64,000 bases of DNA from Cavia porcellus. Lineage: Eukaryota > Chordata > Mammalia > Rodentia > Caviidae. Made by a program: the position numbers and the translations under genes. Under the pieces are notes generated by a model. That model made no database searches, was not told where the DNA came from, and worked only from the letters and a program-made list of their open reading frames with translations. Shown here in pieces: positions 11,606 to 24,026 of this stretch. The stretch covers positions 124,001 to 188,000 of the forward strand of contig NW_026947690.1 in assembly GCF_034190915.1 (NCBI RefSeq), given 5' to 3'. How positions within the stretch are numbered: position 1 is the first letter of the stretch; every line of letters starts with the position of its first letter.

Positions 11606-13244
11606 GATGTTTTTCAGAAACCTATCCTACATTGCCACTGCATGTTCCCTGATCTCCCCATGCTGACCACCCCGCGGTACTTTTCTCCAGCCTACATTGC
11701 CCCTCACTGCCTATCGTAATTCTGACCCTCCGACTCACACCACCCCGTGATGTTTTTCTCACTCCTACTAGTGAATGTAATGTAACACACACCCATACAA
11801 TGCGCACCACCCAGTGATGTTTTTTTTACTCCTACTAGTGAATGTAATGTAACACACACCCATACAATGAGAACCACCCCGTGATGTTTTTCTCACTCCT
11901 ACTAGTGAATGTAATGTAACAGATACCCATACAATGCGCACCACCCCGCGCTGTTTTTTAGAAACCTATCCTACATTGCCACTGCATGTTCCTTGCGCTC
12001 CCCATGCTGACAACCCCGCGGTGCTTTTCTCCATCCTACATTGCCACTCACTGCCTATCCTAATTCAGACCCTCCGATTCACACCACCCCGTGATGTTTT
12101 TCTCACTCCTACTAGTGAATGTAATGTAACACACACCCATACAATGCGCACCACCCCGTGATGTTTTTCTCACTCCTAATAGTGAATGTAATGTAACACA
12201 CACACACATACAATGCGCACCACCACGGGATGTTTTTCTCACTCCTACTAGTGAATGTAATGTAACACACACCCATACAATGCCCACCACCCCGCGATAT
12301 TTTACTCAGTCCTACTAGTGAATGTAATGTTACAAACCCATACAATGCGCACCACCACGCGATGTTTTTCAGAAACCTATCCTACTTTGCCACTGCATGT
12401 TCCTGGACCTCCCCATGCTGACCACCCAGCGGTGCTTTTCTCCATCCTACATTGCCACTCACTGTGTACCCTAATTCAGACCCTCTGATTCACACTACCC
12501 CGTGATGTTTTTCTCACTCCTACTAGTGAATGTAATGTAACACACACCCAAACAATGCGCACCACTCCGTGATATTTTTCTCACTCCTATTAGTGAATGT
12601 AATGTTACACACCCATACAATGCACATCACCCCGCGATGTTTTTCAGAAACCTATCCTACATTGCCACTGCATGTTTCCTGACCTCCCCATTCTGACAAC
12701 CCCGTGGAGCTTTTCTCCATCCTACATTGCCACTCACTGCCTATCCTAATTCAGACCCTCCGATTCACACCACCCCGTGATGTTTTTCTCACTCCTACTA
12801 GTGAATATAATGTTACACACACCCATACAATGCGCACCACCCCGGGGTGTTTTTCAGAAACCTATCCGACATTGCCACTGCATGTTCCCTGACTACCCAT
12901 GCTGACCACCACGCGGTGCTTTTCTCCATCCTACATTGCCACTCACTGCCTATCCTAATTCTGACGCTCCGATTCACACCACCCCGTGATATTTTTCTCA
13001 CTCCTACTAGTGAATGTAATGTAACACACACCCATACAATGCGCACCACCTCGCGATGTTTTTCAGAAACCTATCCTACATTGCCACTGCATGTTCCCTG
13101 CCCTCCCCATGCTGACCACCGCGCGGTGCTTTTCTCCATCCTACATTGCGACTCACTGCCTATCCTAATTCAGACCCTCCGATTCACACCACCCCGTGAT
13201 GTTTTTCTCACTCCTACTAGTGAATGTAACGTAACACACACCCC

Positions 13245-13305
13245 GTGTGTATTACATTAAATTCACTAGTAGGAGTGAGAAAAACATCACGGGGTTGTGC
13301 GCATT
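13245..13305 (-). repeat. Single inverted A segment (61 bp)
   Basis: This segment is an A block in reverse orientation, readable as ATTCACTAGTAGGAGTGAG and AAAACATCACGGGG. It is a perfect 61-base reverse complement of 13349-13409, including private variants of that neighbour: GCGCACAACC, GAATTTAATG and GTAATACACAC. The two arms enclose a 43-base spacer, 13306-13348. The left junction also forms a small hairpin, ACACAC-CCC-GTGTGT, at 13236-13250. The neighbour-specific variants indicate that the inverted copy was templated by the adjacent A block. Confidence 0.93.
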
Positions 13306-13348
13306 TTCTCACTCCTACAAGTGAATGTAAAGTAACACACACCCATAC

Positions 13349-13409
13349 AATGCGCACAACCCCGTGATGTTTTTCTCACTCCTACTAGTGAATTTAATGT
13401 AATACACAC
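13349..13409 (+). repeat. Direct-strand arm matching the inverted segment
   Basis: This is the direct counterpart of the inverted segment. It lies at the end of one A block and the start of the next, and carries GAATTTAATG with GTAATACACACC. I saw the GAATTTAATG variant nowhere else in the window in direct orientation. That makes it the likely template of the inverted copy, or its sister if the event produced both. Confidence 0.88.
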
Positions 13410-13633
13410 CCATACAATGTGCAACACCCCGTGATGTTTTTCCCACTCCTACTAGTGAATGTAATGTAACACACACCCATACAATGCGCACCACCCCGTG
13501 ATGTTTTTCTCACTATTACTAGTGATTATAATGTAACACACACCCATACAATGCGCACCACCCCGCGATGTTTTTCTCACTCCAACTAGTTAATGTAACG
13601 TAACACACACCCATACAACGCGCATCACCCCAC

Positions 13634-16322
13634 GATGTTTTTCAGAATCCTATCCTACATTGCCACTGCATGTTCCTTGACCTCCCCATGCTGACCAACC
13701 CGCAGTGCTTTTCTCCATCCTACATTGCCACTCACTGCCTATCCTAATTCAGACCCTCCGGTTCACACCACCCGTGATGTTTTTCTCACTCCTTACTAGT
13801 GAATGTAATGTAACACACACCCATACAATGCGCACCACCCCGCGATGTTTTTCAGAAACCTATCCTACATTGCCACTGCATGTTCCCTGACCTCCCCATG
13901 CTGACCACCCCGTGGTGCTTTTCTCCATCCTACATTGTCACTCACTGCCTATCCTAATTCAGACCCTCCGATTCACACCACCCCATGATGTTTTTCTCAC
14001 TCCTACTAGTGAGCGTAATGTAACACACACCCATACAATGCGCACCACCCCGTGATGTTTTTCTCACTCCTACTAGTGAATGTAATGTAACACACAACTA
14101 TTCAATGCGCACCACCCCGTGATGTTTTTCTCACTCCTACTAGCCAATGTAATGTAACACACACCCATACAATGCGCACCACCCGGCGATGTTTTTGAGA
14201 AACCTATCCTACATTGCCACTGCATGTTCCCTGACCTCCCCATGCTGACCAATCCGTGTTGCTTTTCTCCATCCTACATTGCCACTCACTGCCTATCCTA
14301 ATTCAGACCCTCCGATTCACACCACCCCGTGATGTTTTTCTCACTCCTTACTAGTGAATGTAATGTAACACACACCCATACAATGCGAACAACCCCGTGA
14401 TGTTTTTCTCACTCCTACTAGTGAATGTAATGTAACACACACCCAAACAATGCGCACCACTCCGTGATATTTTTCTCACTCCTATTAGTGAATGTAATGT
14501 TACACACCCGTACAATGCACACCACCCCGCGATGTTTTTCAGAAACCTATCCTACATTGCCAATGCATGTTTCCTGACCTCCCCATTCTGACCACCCGTG
14601 AAGCTTTTCTCCATCCTACATTGCCACTCACTGCCTATCCTAATTCAGACCCTCCGATTCACACCAACCCGTGATGTTTTTCTCACTCCTACTAGTGAAT
14701 GTAATGTTACACACACCCATACAATGCGCACCACCCCGGGGTGTTTTTCAGAAACCTATCCGACATTGCCACTGCATGTTCCCTGCCCTCCCCATGCTGA
14801 CCACCGTGCGGTGCTTTTCTCCATCCTACATTGCCACTCACTGCCTATCCTAATTCAGACCCTCCGATTCACACACCCCGTGATGTTTTTCTCACTCCTA
14901 CTAGTGAATGTAACGTAACACACACCCATACAATGCACACCACCCCGTGATGTTTTTTTCACTCCTACTAGTGAATGTAATGTAACACACACCCATACAA
15001 TGTGCACCACCCTGTGATGTTTTTCTCACTCCTTCTAGTGAATGTAATGTAAAACACACCCATTCAATGCGCACCACCCCGTGATGTTTTTCTCACTCCT
15101 ACTAGCCAATGTAATGTAACACACACCCATACAATGCGCACCAACCGGCGATGTTTTCAGAAACCTATCCTACATTGCCAATGCATGTTCCCTGACCTCC
15201 CCATGCTGACCACCCCGCGGTGCTTTTCTCCATCCTACATTGCCACTCACTGCCTATCCTAATTCAGACCCGCTGATTCACACCACCCCGTGATGTTTTT
15301 CTCACTCCTACTAGTGAATGTAATGTAACACACACCCATAAAATGCGCACAACCCCGTGATGTTTTTCTCACTCCTACTAGTGAATGTAATGTAACACAC
15401 ACCCATAAAATGCGCACCACCCCGTGATGTTTTTCCCACTCCTACTAGTGAATGTAATGGAACACACACCCATACAATGTGCACCACCCCGCGATGTTTT
15501 TCAGAAACCTATCCTACATTGCCACTGCATGTTCCCTGACCTCCCCATGCTGACCACCCCGCGGTGCCTTTCTCCATCCTACATTGCCACTCACTGCCTA
15601 TCCTAATGCAGACACTCCGATTCACACATCCCCGTGATGTTTTACTCACTCCTAATTATGAATATAATGTAACACACACACATACAATGCGCACCACCCG
15701 TCGATGTTTTTCAGAAACCTATCCTACATTGCCACTGCGTGTTCCCTGACCTCCCCATGCTGACCACACCGCGGTGCTTTTCTCCATCCTTCATTGCCAC
15801 TCACGGCCTATCCTAATTCAGACCCTCCGATTCACACCACCCCGTGATGTTTTTCTCACTCCTTCTAGTGAATGTAATGTAACTCACACCATACAATGCT
15901 CACCACCACGCGATGATTTTCTCACTCCTACTAGTGAATGTAATGTAACACACACCCATACAATGCGCACCACCCCGTGATGTTTTTCTCACTCCTAATA
16001 GTGAATGTAATGTAACACACACCCATTCAATGCGAACCACCCCGTGATGTTTTTGTCACTCCTACTAGCGAATGTAATGTAACACACACACATACAATGC
16101 GCACCACCCTGCCATGTTTTTCAGAAACCTATCCTACATTGCCACTGCATGTTCCCTGACCTCCACATGCTGACCACACCGCGGTGCTTTTCTCCATCCT
16201 AAATTGCCACTCACTGCCTATCCTAATTCAGACCCTCCGATTCACACCACCCCGTGATGTTTTTCTCACTCCTACTAGTGAATGTAATGTAACACACACC
16301 CATACAATGCACACATCCCCGT
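13634..16322 (+). repeat. Irregular B(A)n region right of the inversion
   Basis: B starts at 13634, 13844, 14188, 14531, 14740, 15150, 15493, 15703 and 16113 carry A numbers 1, 3, 3, 1, 4, 3, 1, 4 and 5; the last run extends past this segment. The stretch 13500-13843 resembles 16733-17143, sharing CACTATTACTAGTGATT, the CAGAATCCTATCC opening of a B and CCGGTTCACACCACCCGTG. It is therefore an older, diverged relative of the next module. Confidence 0.84.
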
Positions 16323-17143
16323 GATGTTTTTCTCACTCCTACTAGTGAATGTAATGTAACACACACCCATACAATGCGCACCACCCCGCGATGTTTTTCT
16401 CACACCAACTAGTTAATGTAATGTAACACACACCCATACAATGCGTACCACCCGTGATGTTTTTTTCACTCCTAATAGTGAATATAATGCAACACACACC
16501 CATACAATGCGCACCACCCCGTGATGTTTTTCTCACACCTACTAGTGAATATAATGTAACACACACCCATACAATGCGCACCCCCCCGCGATGTTTTTCA
16601 GAAAGCTATCCTACATTGACACTGCAGGTTCCCTGATCTCCCCATGCTGACCACCCCGCGGTGCTTTTCTGCATCCTACATTGCCACTCACTGCCTATCC
16701 TAATTCAGACCCTCTTATTCACACCACCCCGTGATGTTTTTCTCACTCCTACTAGTGAATGTAATGTAACACACACCCATACAATGCGCACCACCCCGCG
16801 ATGTTTTTCTCACTATTACTAGTGATTGTAATGTAACACACACCCATACAATGCGCACCACCCCGCGATGTTTTTCTCACTCCAAGTAGTTAATGTAATG
16901 TAACACACACCCAAACAACGCGCATCACCCCGCGATGTTTTTCAGAATCCTATCCTACATTGCCACTGCATGTTCCTTGACCTCCCCATGCTGACCAACC
17001 CGCGGTGCTTTTCTCCATCCTACATTGCCACTCAATGCCTATCCTAATTCAGACCCTCCGGTTCACACCACCCGTGATGTTTTTCTCACTCCTTACTAGT
17101 GAATGTAATGTAACACACACCCATACAATGCACACAACCCCGT
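16323..17143 (+). repeat. 821-bp tandem duplication, copy 1
   Basis: This copy contains A blocks from 16323, B at 16590 with three A blocks, and B at 16934. Markers are CACACCAACTAGTTAATG, CTCCTAATAGTGAATATAATG, GCACCCCCCCGCG at a B start, CCCTCTTATTCACACC, CACTATTACTAGTGATT and CAGAATCC. The next copy begins at 17144. Internal sites such as the A blocks at 16456 and 17278 and the B blocks at 16590 and 17412 are 822 bp apart. Confidence 0.9.
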
Positions 17144-17870
17144 GATGTTTTTCTCACTCCTACTAGGGAATGTAATGTAACACACACCCATACAATGCGC
17201 ACCACCCCGCGATGTTTTTCTCACACCAACTAGTTAATGTAATGTAACACACACCCATACAATGCGTACCACCCCGTGATGTTTTTTTCGCTCCTAATAG
17301 TGAATATAATGCAACACACACCCATACAATGCGCACCACCCCTTGATGTTTTTCTCACACCTACTAGTGAATGTAATGTAACACACACCCATACAATGCG
17401 CACCCCCCCGCGATGTTTTTCAGGAAGCTATCCTACATTGCCACTGCAGGTTCCCTGATCTCCCCATGCTGACCACCCCGCGGTGCTTTTCTGCATCCTA
17501 CATTGCCACACACTGCCTATCCTAATTCAGACCCTCTTATTCACACCACCTCGTGATGTTTTTCTCACTCCTACTAGTGAATGTAATGTAACACACACCC
17601 ATACAATGCGCACCACCCCGCGATGTTTTTCTCACTATTACTAGTGATTGTAATGTAACACACACCCATACAATGCGCACCACCCCGCGATGTTTTTCTC
17701 ACTCCAAGTAGTTAATGTAATGTAACACACACCCATACAACGCGCATCACCCCGCGATGTTTTTCAGAATCCTATCCTACATTGCCACTGCATGTTCCTT
17801 GACCTCCCCATGCTGACCAACCCGCGGTGCTTTTCTCCATCCTACATTGCCACTCATTGCATATCCTAAT
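17144..17870 (+). repeat. 821-bp tandem duplication, copy 2
   Basis: This repeats copy 1 with few differences; B starts at 17412 and 17756 correspond to 16590 and 16934. Similarity is lost inside the B block at 17756, where CATTGCATATCC and CCCTCTGATTC replace the CCGGTTCACACC form of copy 1. The break therefore lies within B2, not at a block boundary. Confidence 0.88.
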
Positions 17871-18786
17871 TCAGACCCTCTGATTCACACCACCCCGTGA
17901 TATTTTTCTCAATCCTACTAGTGAATGTAATGTAACACACACCCATACAATGCGCACAACCCTGTGATGTTTTTCTCACTCCTACTATTGAATGTAATGT
18001 TACACACACCCATACAATGCGCACCACCCCGGGGTGTTTTTCAGAAACCTATCCGACATTGCCACTGCATGTTCCCTGACTACCCATGCTGACAACCACG
18101 CGGTGCTTTTCTCCATCCTACATTGCCACTCACTGCCTATCCTAATTCAGACGCTCCGATTCAAACCACCCCGTGATGTTTTTCTCACTCCTACTAGTGA
18201 ATGTAATGTAACACACACCCATACAATGCGCACCACCCCGCGATGTTTTTCAGAAACCTATCCTACATTGCCACTGCATGTTCCCTGCCCTCCCCATGCT
18301 GACCACCGCGCGGTGCTTTTCTCCATCCTACATTGCCACTCACTGCCTATCCTAATTCAGACCCTCTGATTCACACCACCCCGTGATGTTTTTCTCACTC
18401 CTACTAGTGAATGTAACGTAACACACACCCATAAAATGCGCACCACCCCGTGATGTTTTTTTCACTCCTACTAGTGAATGTAATGTAACACACACCCATA
18501 CAATGCGCACCATCCCGTGATGTTTTTCTCACTCCTACTAGAGAATGTAATGTAACACACACCCATTCAATGCGCACCACCACGTGATGTTTTTCTCACT
18601 CCTACTATCCAATGTAATGTAACACACACCCATACAATGCGCACCATCCCGCGATGTTTTTCTCACTCCTATTAGTGAATGTAATGTAACACACACCCAT
18701 ACATTGCGCACCACCCCGCGATGTTTTTCTCACTCCTACTAGTGAATGTAATGGAACACACACCCATACAATGTGCACCACCCCGC
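17871..18786 (+). repeat. Module with six-block A run, later copied at 24150
   Basis: The GGGGTGTTTTTCAG variant opens a B at 18033, followed by a B at 18242 with six A blocks (18385 to 18720). The order and the private variants, including ATAAAATGCG, the CACGTGATG block start and AATGGAACACAC, recur at an offset of 6270 bp starting near 24150. A less similar relative of the first B lies at 12846. Confidence 0.88.
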
Positions 18787-20497
18787 GATGTTTTTCATAA
18801 ACCTATCCTGCAATGCCACTGCATGTTCCCTGACCTCCCCATGCTGACCACCCCGCGGTGCCTTTCTCCATCCTACATTGCCACTCAGTGCCTATCCTAA
18901 TGCAAACACTCCGATTCACACATCCCCGTGATGTTTTTCTCACTCCTACTAGTGAATATAATGTAACACACACCCATACAATGCGCACCACCCGTCGATG
19001 TTTTTCAGGAACCTATCCTACATTGCCACTGCGTGTTCCTTGACCTCCCCATGCTGACCACACCGCGGTGCTTTTCTCCATCCTACATTGCCACTCACTG
19101 CCTATCCTAATTCAGACCCTCCAATTCACACCACCCCGTGATGTTTTTCTCACTCCTTCTAGTGAATGTAATATAACACACACCCATACAATGCTCACCA
19201 CCCCGCGATGTTTTTCTCACTCCTACTAGTGAATGTAATGTAACACACACCCATACAATGCGCACCACCCCGTGATGTTTTTCTCACTCCTCATAGTGAA
19301 TGTAATGTAACACACACCCATTCAATGTGAACAACCCCGTGATGATTTGTCACTCCTACTAGCGAATGAAATGTAACACACACCCATACAATACGCACCA
19401 CCCTGCGATGTTTTTCAGAAACCTATCCTACATTGCCACTGCATGTTCCCTGACCTCCCCATGCTGACCACTCCGCGGTGCTTTTCTCCATCCTAAATTG
19501 CCACTCACTGCCTATCCTAGTTCAGACCCTCCGATTCACACCACCCCGTGATGTTTTTCTCACTCCTTCTAGTGAATGTAATGTAACACACACCCATACA
19601 ATGCTCACCACCCCGCGATGATTTTCTCACTCCTACTAGTGAATGTAATGTAACACACACCCATACAATGCGCACCACCCCGCGATGTTTTTCAGAAACC
19701 TATCCTACATTGCCACTGCATGTTCCCTGACCTCCCCATGCTGACCACCCCGTGGTGCTTTTCTCCATCCTACATTGCCACTCACTGCCTATTCTAATTC
19801 ATACCCTCCGATTCACACCACCCCGTGATGTTTTTCTCACTTCTCCTAGTGAATGTAACGTAACACACCCCCATACAATGCGCACCACCCCACGATGTTT
19901 TTCAGAAACCTATCCTACATTGCCACTGCATGTTCCCTGCCCTCCCATGCTGACCACCGCGCTGTGCTTTTCTCCATCCTACATTGCCACTCACTGCCTA
20001 TCCTAATTCAGACCCACCGATTCACACCACCCTGTGATGTTTTTCTCACTCCTACTAGTGAATGTAATGTAACACACACCCATACAATGCGCACCACGCC
20101 GTGATGTTTTTCTCACTCCTACTAGTGAATGTAGTGTTACACACACCCATACAATGCGCACCACCCCGTGATGTTTTTCTCACTCCTACTAGTGAATGTA
20201 ATGTTACACACACCCATACAATGTGCACCACCCCGCGATGTTTTTCTCACTCCTACTAGTGAATGTAATGGAACACACACATACAATGTGCACCACCCCG
20301 CGATGTTTTTCAGAAACCTATCCTGCATTGCCACTGCATGTTCCCTGACCTCCCCATGCTGACCATCCCGCGGTGCCTTTCTCCATCCTACATTGCCACT
20401 CACTGCCTATCCTAATGCAGACCCTCCGATTCACAGCACCCCTTGAGGTTTATCTCACTCCCACTAGTGAATGTATTGTAACACACATCCATACAAT
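18787..20497 (+). repeat. 2.2 kb tandem duplication, copy 1
   Basis: B starts at 18787, 18997, 19407, 19684, 19894 and 20302 with A numbers 1, 4, 2, 1, 4 and 1 are repeated from 20999 at an offset growing from 2212 to 2214 bp through single-base indels. Markers include CATAAACC at the first B here, CTCCTCATAGTG, TCACTTCTCCTAGTG, CGCGCTGTGC and GAGGTTTATCTCAC. Parts of this module are also used at 60580-61490. Confidence 0.9.
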
Positions 20498-20998
20498 GCG
20501 CACCACACCGCGATGTTTTTCAGAAACCTATCCTACATTGCCACTGCATGTTCCCTGACCTCCCCATCCTGACAACCCCGCGGTGCTTTTCTCCATCCTA
20601 CATTGCCACTCACTGCCTATCCTAATTCAGACCCTCCGATTCACACATCCCCGTGATGTTTTTCTCACTCCTACTAGAGAATATAATGTAACACACACCC
20701 ATACAATGCGCACCACCGGTCGATGTTTTTCAGAAACCTATCCTACATTGCCACTGCGTGTTCCCTGACCACCCCATGCTGACCACACCGCGGTGCTTTT
20801 CTCCATCCTACATTGCCACTCACTGCCTATCCTAATTCAGACCCTCCGATTCACATCACCTCGTGATGTTTTTCTCATTGCTTCTAGTGAATGTAATGTA
20901 ACACACACCCATACAATGCTCACCACCCCGCGATGTTTTTCTCACTCCTACTATTGAATGTAGTGTAACACACACCCATACAATGCGCACCACCCCGC
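20498..20998 (+). repeat. Spacer blocks between the 2.2 kb copies
   Basis: B starts at 20512 (one A) and 20722 (two A) lie between the two duplicated copies and have no counterpart after copy 2. They match 61134 and 61344 at an offset of 40622 bp, sharing TAGAGAATATAATG and TCACATCACCTCGTG. Confidence 0.86.
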
Positions 20999-22711
20999 GA
21001 TGTTTTTCAGAAACCCATACTACATTGCCACTGCATGTTCCCTGACCTCCCCATGCTGACCACCCCGCGGTGCCTTTCTCCATCCTACATTGCCACTCAC
21101 TGCCTATCCTAATGCAAACACTCCGATTCACACATCCCCGTGATGTTTTTCTCACTCCTACTAGTGAATATAATGTAACACACACCCATACAATGCGCAC
21201 CACCCGTCGATGTTTTTCAGAAACCTATCCTACATTGCCACTGCGTGTTCCTTGACCTCCCCATGCTGACCACACTGCGGTGCTTTTCTCCATCCTACAT
21301 TGCCACTCACTGCCTATCCTAATTCAGACCCTCCAATTCACACCACCCCGTGATGTTTTTCTCACTCCTTCTAGTGAATGTAATATAACACACACCCATA
21401 CAATGCTCACCACCCCGCGATGTTTTTCTCACTCCTACTAGTGAAAGTAATGTAACACACACCCATACAATGCGCACCACCCCGTGATGTTTTTCTCACT
21501 CCTCATAGTGAATGTAATGTAACACACACCCATTCAATGTGAACCACCCCGTGATGTTTTTGTCACTCCTACTAGCGAATGAAATGTAACACACACCCAT
21601 ACAATGCGCACCACCCTGCGATGTTTTTCAGAAACCTATCCTACATTGCCACTGCATGTTCCCTGACCTCCCCATGCTGACCACCCCGCGGTGCTTTTCT
21701 CCATCCTAAATTGCCACTCACTGCCTATCCTAATTCAGACCCTCCGATTCACACCACCCCGTGATGTTTTTCTCACTCCTTCTAGTGAATGTAATGTAAC
21801 ACACACCCATACAATGCTCACCACCCCGCGATGATTTTCACACTCCTACTAGTGAATGTAATGTAACACACACCCATACAATGCGCACCACCCCGCGATG
21901 TTTTTCAGAGACCTATCCTACATTGCCACTGCATGTTCCCTGACCTCCCCATGCTGACCACCCCGTGGTGCTTTTCTCCATCCTACATTGCCACTCACTG
22001 CCTATCCTAATTCATACCCTCCGATTCACACCACCCCGTGATGTTTTTCTCACTTCTCCTAGTGAATGTAACGTAACACACCCCCATACAATGCGCACCA
22101 CCCCACGATGTTTTTCAGAAACCTATCCTACATTGCCACTGCATGTTCCCTGCCCTCCCGATGCTGACCACCGCGCTGTGCTTTTCTCCATCCTACATTG
22201 CCACTCACTGCCTATCCTAATTCAGACCCACCGATTCACACCACCCCGTGATGTTTTTCTCACTCCTACTAGTGAATGTAATGTAACACACACCCATACA
22301 ATGCGCACCACGCCGTGATGTTTTTCTCACTCCTACTAGTGAATGTAGTGTTACACACACCCATACAATGCGCACCACCCCGTGATGTTTTTCTCACTCC
22401 TACTAGTGAATGTAATGTTACACACACCCATACAATGTGCACCACCCCGCGATGTTTTTCTCACTCCTACTAGTGAATGTAATGGAACACACACATACAA
22501 TGTGCACCACCCCGCAATGTTTTTCAGAAACCTATCCTGCATTGCCACTGCATGTTCCCTGACCTCCCCATGCTGACCATCCCGCGGTGCCTTTCTCCAT
22601 CCTACATTGCCACTCACTGCCTATCCTAATGCAGACCCTCCGATTCACAGCACACCTTGAGGTTTATCTCACTCCCACTAGTGAATGTATTGTAACACAC
22701 ATCAATACAAT
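20999..22711 (+). repeat. 2.2 kb tandem duplication, copy 2
   Basis: B starts at 20999, 21209, 21620, 21897, 22107 and 22516 mirror copy 1 with the same A numbers up to the last. Differences are scattered single bases, such as GCACACCTTGAGG at 22651 against GCACCCCTTGAGG. Similarity ends inside the A block at 22659, after which the sequence joins a relative of the 821-bp module. Confidence 0.9.
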
Positions 22712-24026
22712 GCTCACCACCCCGCGATGTTTTTCTCACTCCTACTAGTGAATGTAATGTAACACACACCCATACAATGCACACAACCCCGTGATGTTTT
22801 TCTCACTCCTACTAGTGAACGTAATGTGACACACACCCATGCAATGCGTACCACCCCGTGAAGTTTTTTTCACTCCTAATAGTGAATATAATGCAACACA
22901 CACCCATACAATGCGCACCACCCCGTGATGTTTTTCTCACACCTACTAGTGAATGTAATGTAACACACACCCATACAATGCGCACCCCCCCCGCGATGTT
23001 TTTCAGAAAGCTATCCTACATTGCCACTGCATGTTCCCTGATCTCCCCATGCTGACCACCCCACGGTGCTTTTCTGCATCCTACATTGCCAGTCACTGCC
23101 TATCCTAATTCAGACACACCAATTCACACCACGCCGTGATGTTTTTCTCACTCCTACTAGTGAATGTAATATAACACACACCCATACAATTCGCACCACC
23201 CCGCGATGTTTTTCTCACTATTACAAGTGATTGTAATGTAACACACACCCATACAATGCGCACCACCCCGCGATGTTTTTCTCACTCCAAGTAGTTAATG
23301 TAATGTAACACACACCCATACAACACGCATCACCCCGCGATGTTTTTCAGAATCCTATCCTACATTGCCACTGCGTGTTCCTTGACCTCCCCATGCTGAC
23401 CAACCCACGGTGCTTTTCTCCATCCTACATTGCCACTCAATGCCTATCCTAATTCAGACACTCCGGTTCACACCACCCGTGATGTTTTTCTCACTGATTA
23501 CTAGTGAATGTAATGTAACACACACCCATACAATGCGCAACACACCACGATGTTTTTCTCACTCCTACTAGTGAATGTAATGTAACACAATCCCATACAA
23601 TGTGCACCACCCCGCAATGTGTTTCAGAAACCTATCCTACATTGCCACTGCATGTTCCCTGACCTACACATGCTGACCACCCCGTGGTGCTTTTCTCCAT
23701 CCTACATTGTCACTCACTGCCTATCCTAATTCAGACCCTCCGATTCACACCACCCCGTGATGTTTTTCTCACTCCTACTATTGAATGTAATGTTACACAC
23801 ACCCATACAATGCGCACCACCCCGTGATGTTTTTTTCACTCCTACTAGTGAATGTAATGTAACACACACCCATACAATGCGCACCACACCGTGATGTTTT
23901 TCTCTCTCCTACTAGTGAATGTAATGTAGCACACACGCATTCAATGTGCACCACCCCGTGATGTTTTTCTCACTCCTACTAGCCAATGTAATGTAACACA
24001 CACCCATACAATGCGCACCACCCGGC
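22712..24026 (+). repeat. Third copy of the 821-bp module and linker
   Basis: From about 22793 the markers of the 821-bp module return: CTCCTAATAGTGAATATAATG split across the A at 22860, GCACCCCCCCCGCG before the B at 22995, TTACAAGTGATT and CAGAATCC at the B at 23339. The offset to copy 2 is about 5583 bp, and divergence is higher than between the tandem pair. The B at 23616 with four A blocks completes the interval. Confidence 0.85.

Larger units (their letters stand above)
6110..13054 (+). repeat. Irregular, divergent B(A)n region
   Basis: This is the least ordered part of the array. B starts are at 6110, 6385, 6595, 7070, 7280, 7552, 7761, 8038, 8647, 8857, 9268, 9611, 9888, 10098, 10308, 10518, 10998, 11606, 11950, 12361, 12636 and 12846, with A numbers 2, 1, 5, 1, 2, 1, 2, 7, 1, 4, 3, 2, 1, 1, 1, 5, 7, 3, 4, 2, 1 and 1. 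I found no multi-kb internal repeat here. Private substitutions and small indels are more frequent than on the right side, for example the loss of GTGAT at the A start near 7421 and CA expansions near 10700 and 12200. I infer an older, less homogenised segment. Confidence 0.85.
13055..13633 (+). repeat. B block with a disrupted A run
   Basis: After the B at 13055 comes an A block starting at 13198 that is cut after 47 bp (13244). The inverted piece 13245-13305 follows, then an A block lacking its first bases (from 13306), then four full A blocks at 13366, 13433, 13500 and 13567. From 13198 to 13365 is 168 bp, which is 34 bp more than two A blocks. It is the only place in the window where I could not tile the sequence with direct blocks. 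Confidence 0.93.

Noticed and set aside
12847..13260. Open frame of 137 codons
   Set aside because: Same cause as above, helped by a one-base deletion in the B at 12846. It ends inside the inverted piece, which confirms that it is not a maintained gene.
13245..13305. Terminal inverted repeat of a transposon
   Set aside because: The arms are made entirely of A-block sequence and the spacer is also A-block sequence. There is no target duplication and no foreign DNA between the arms.
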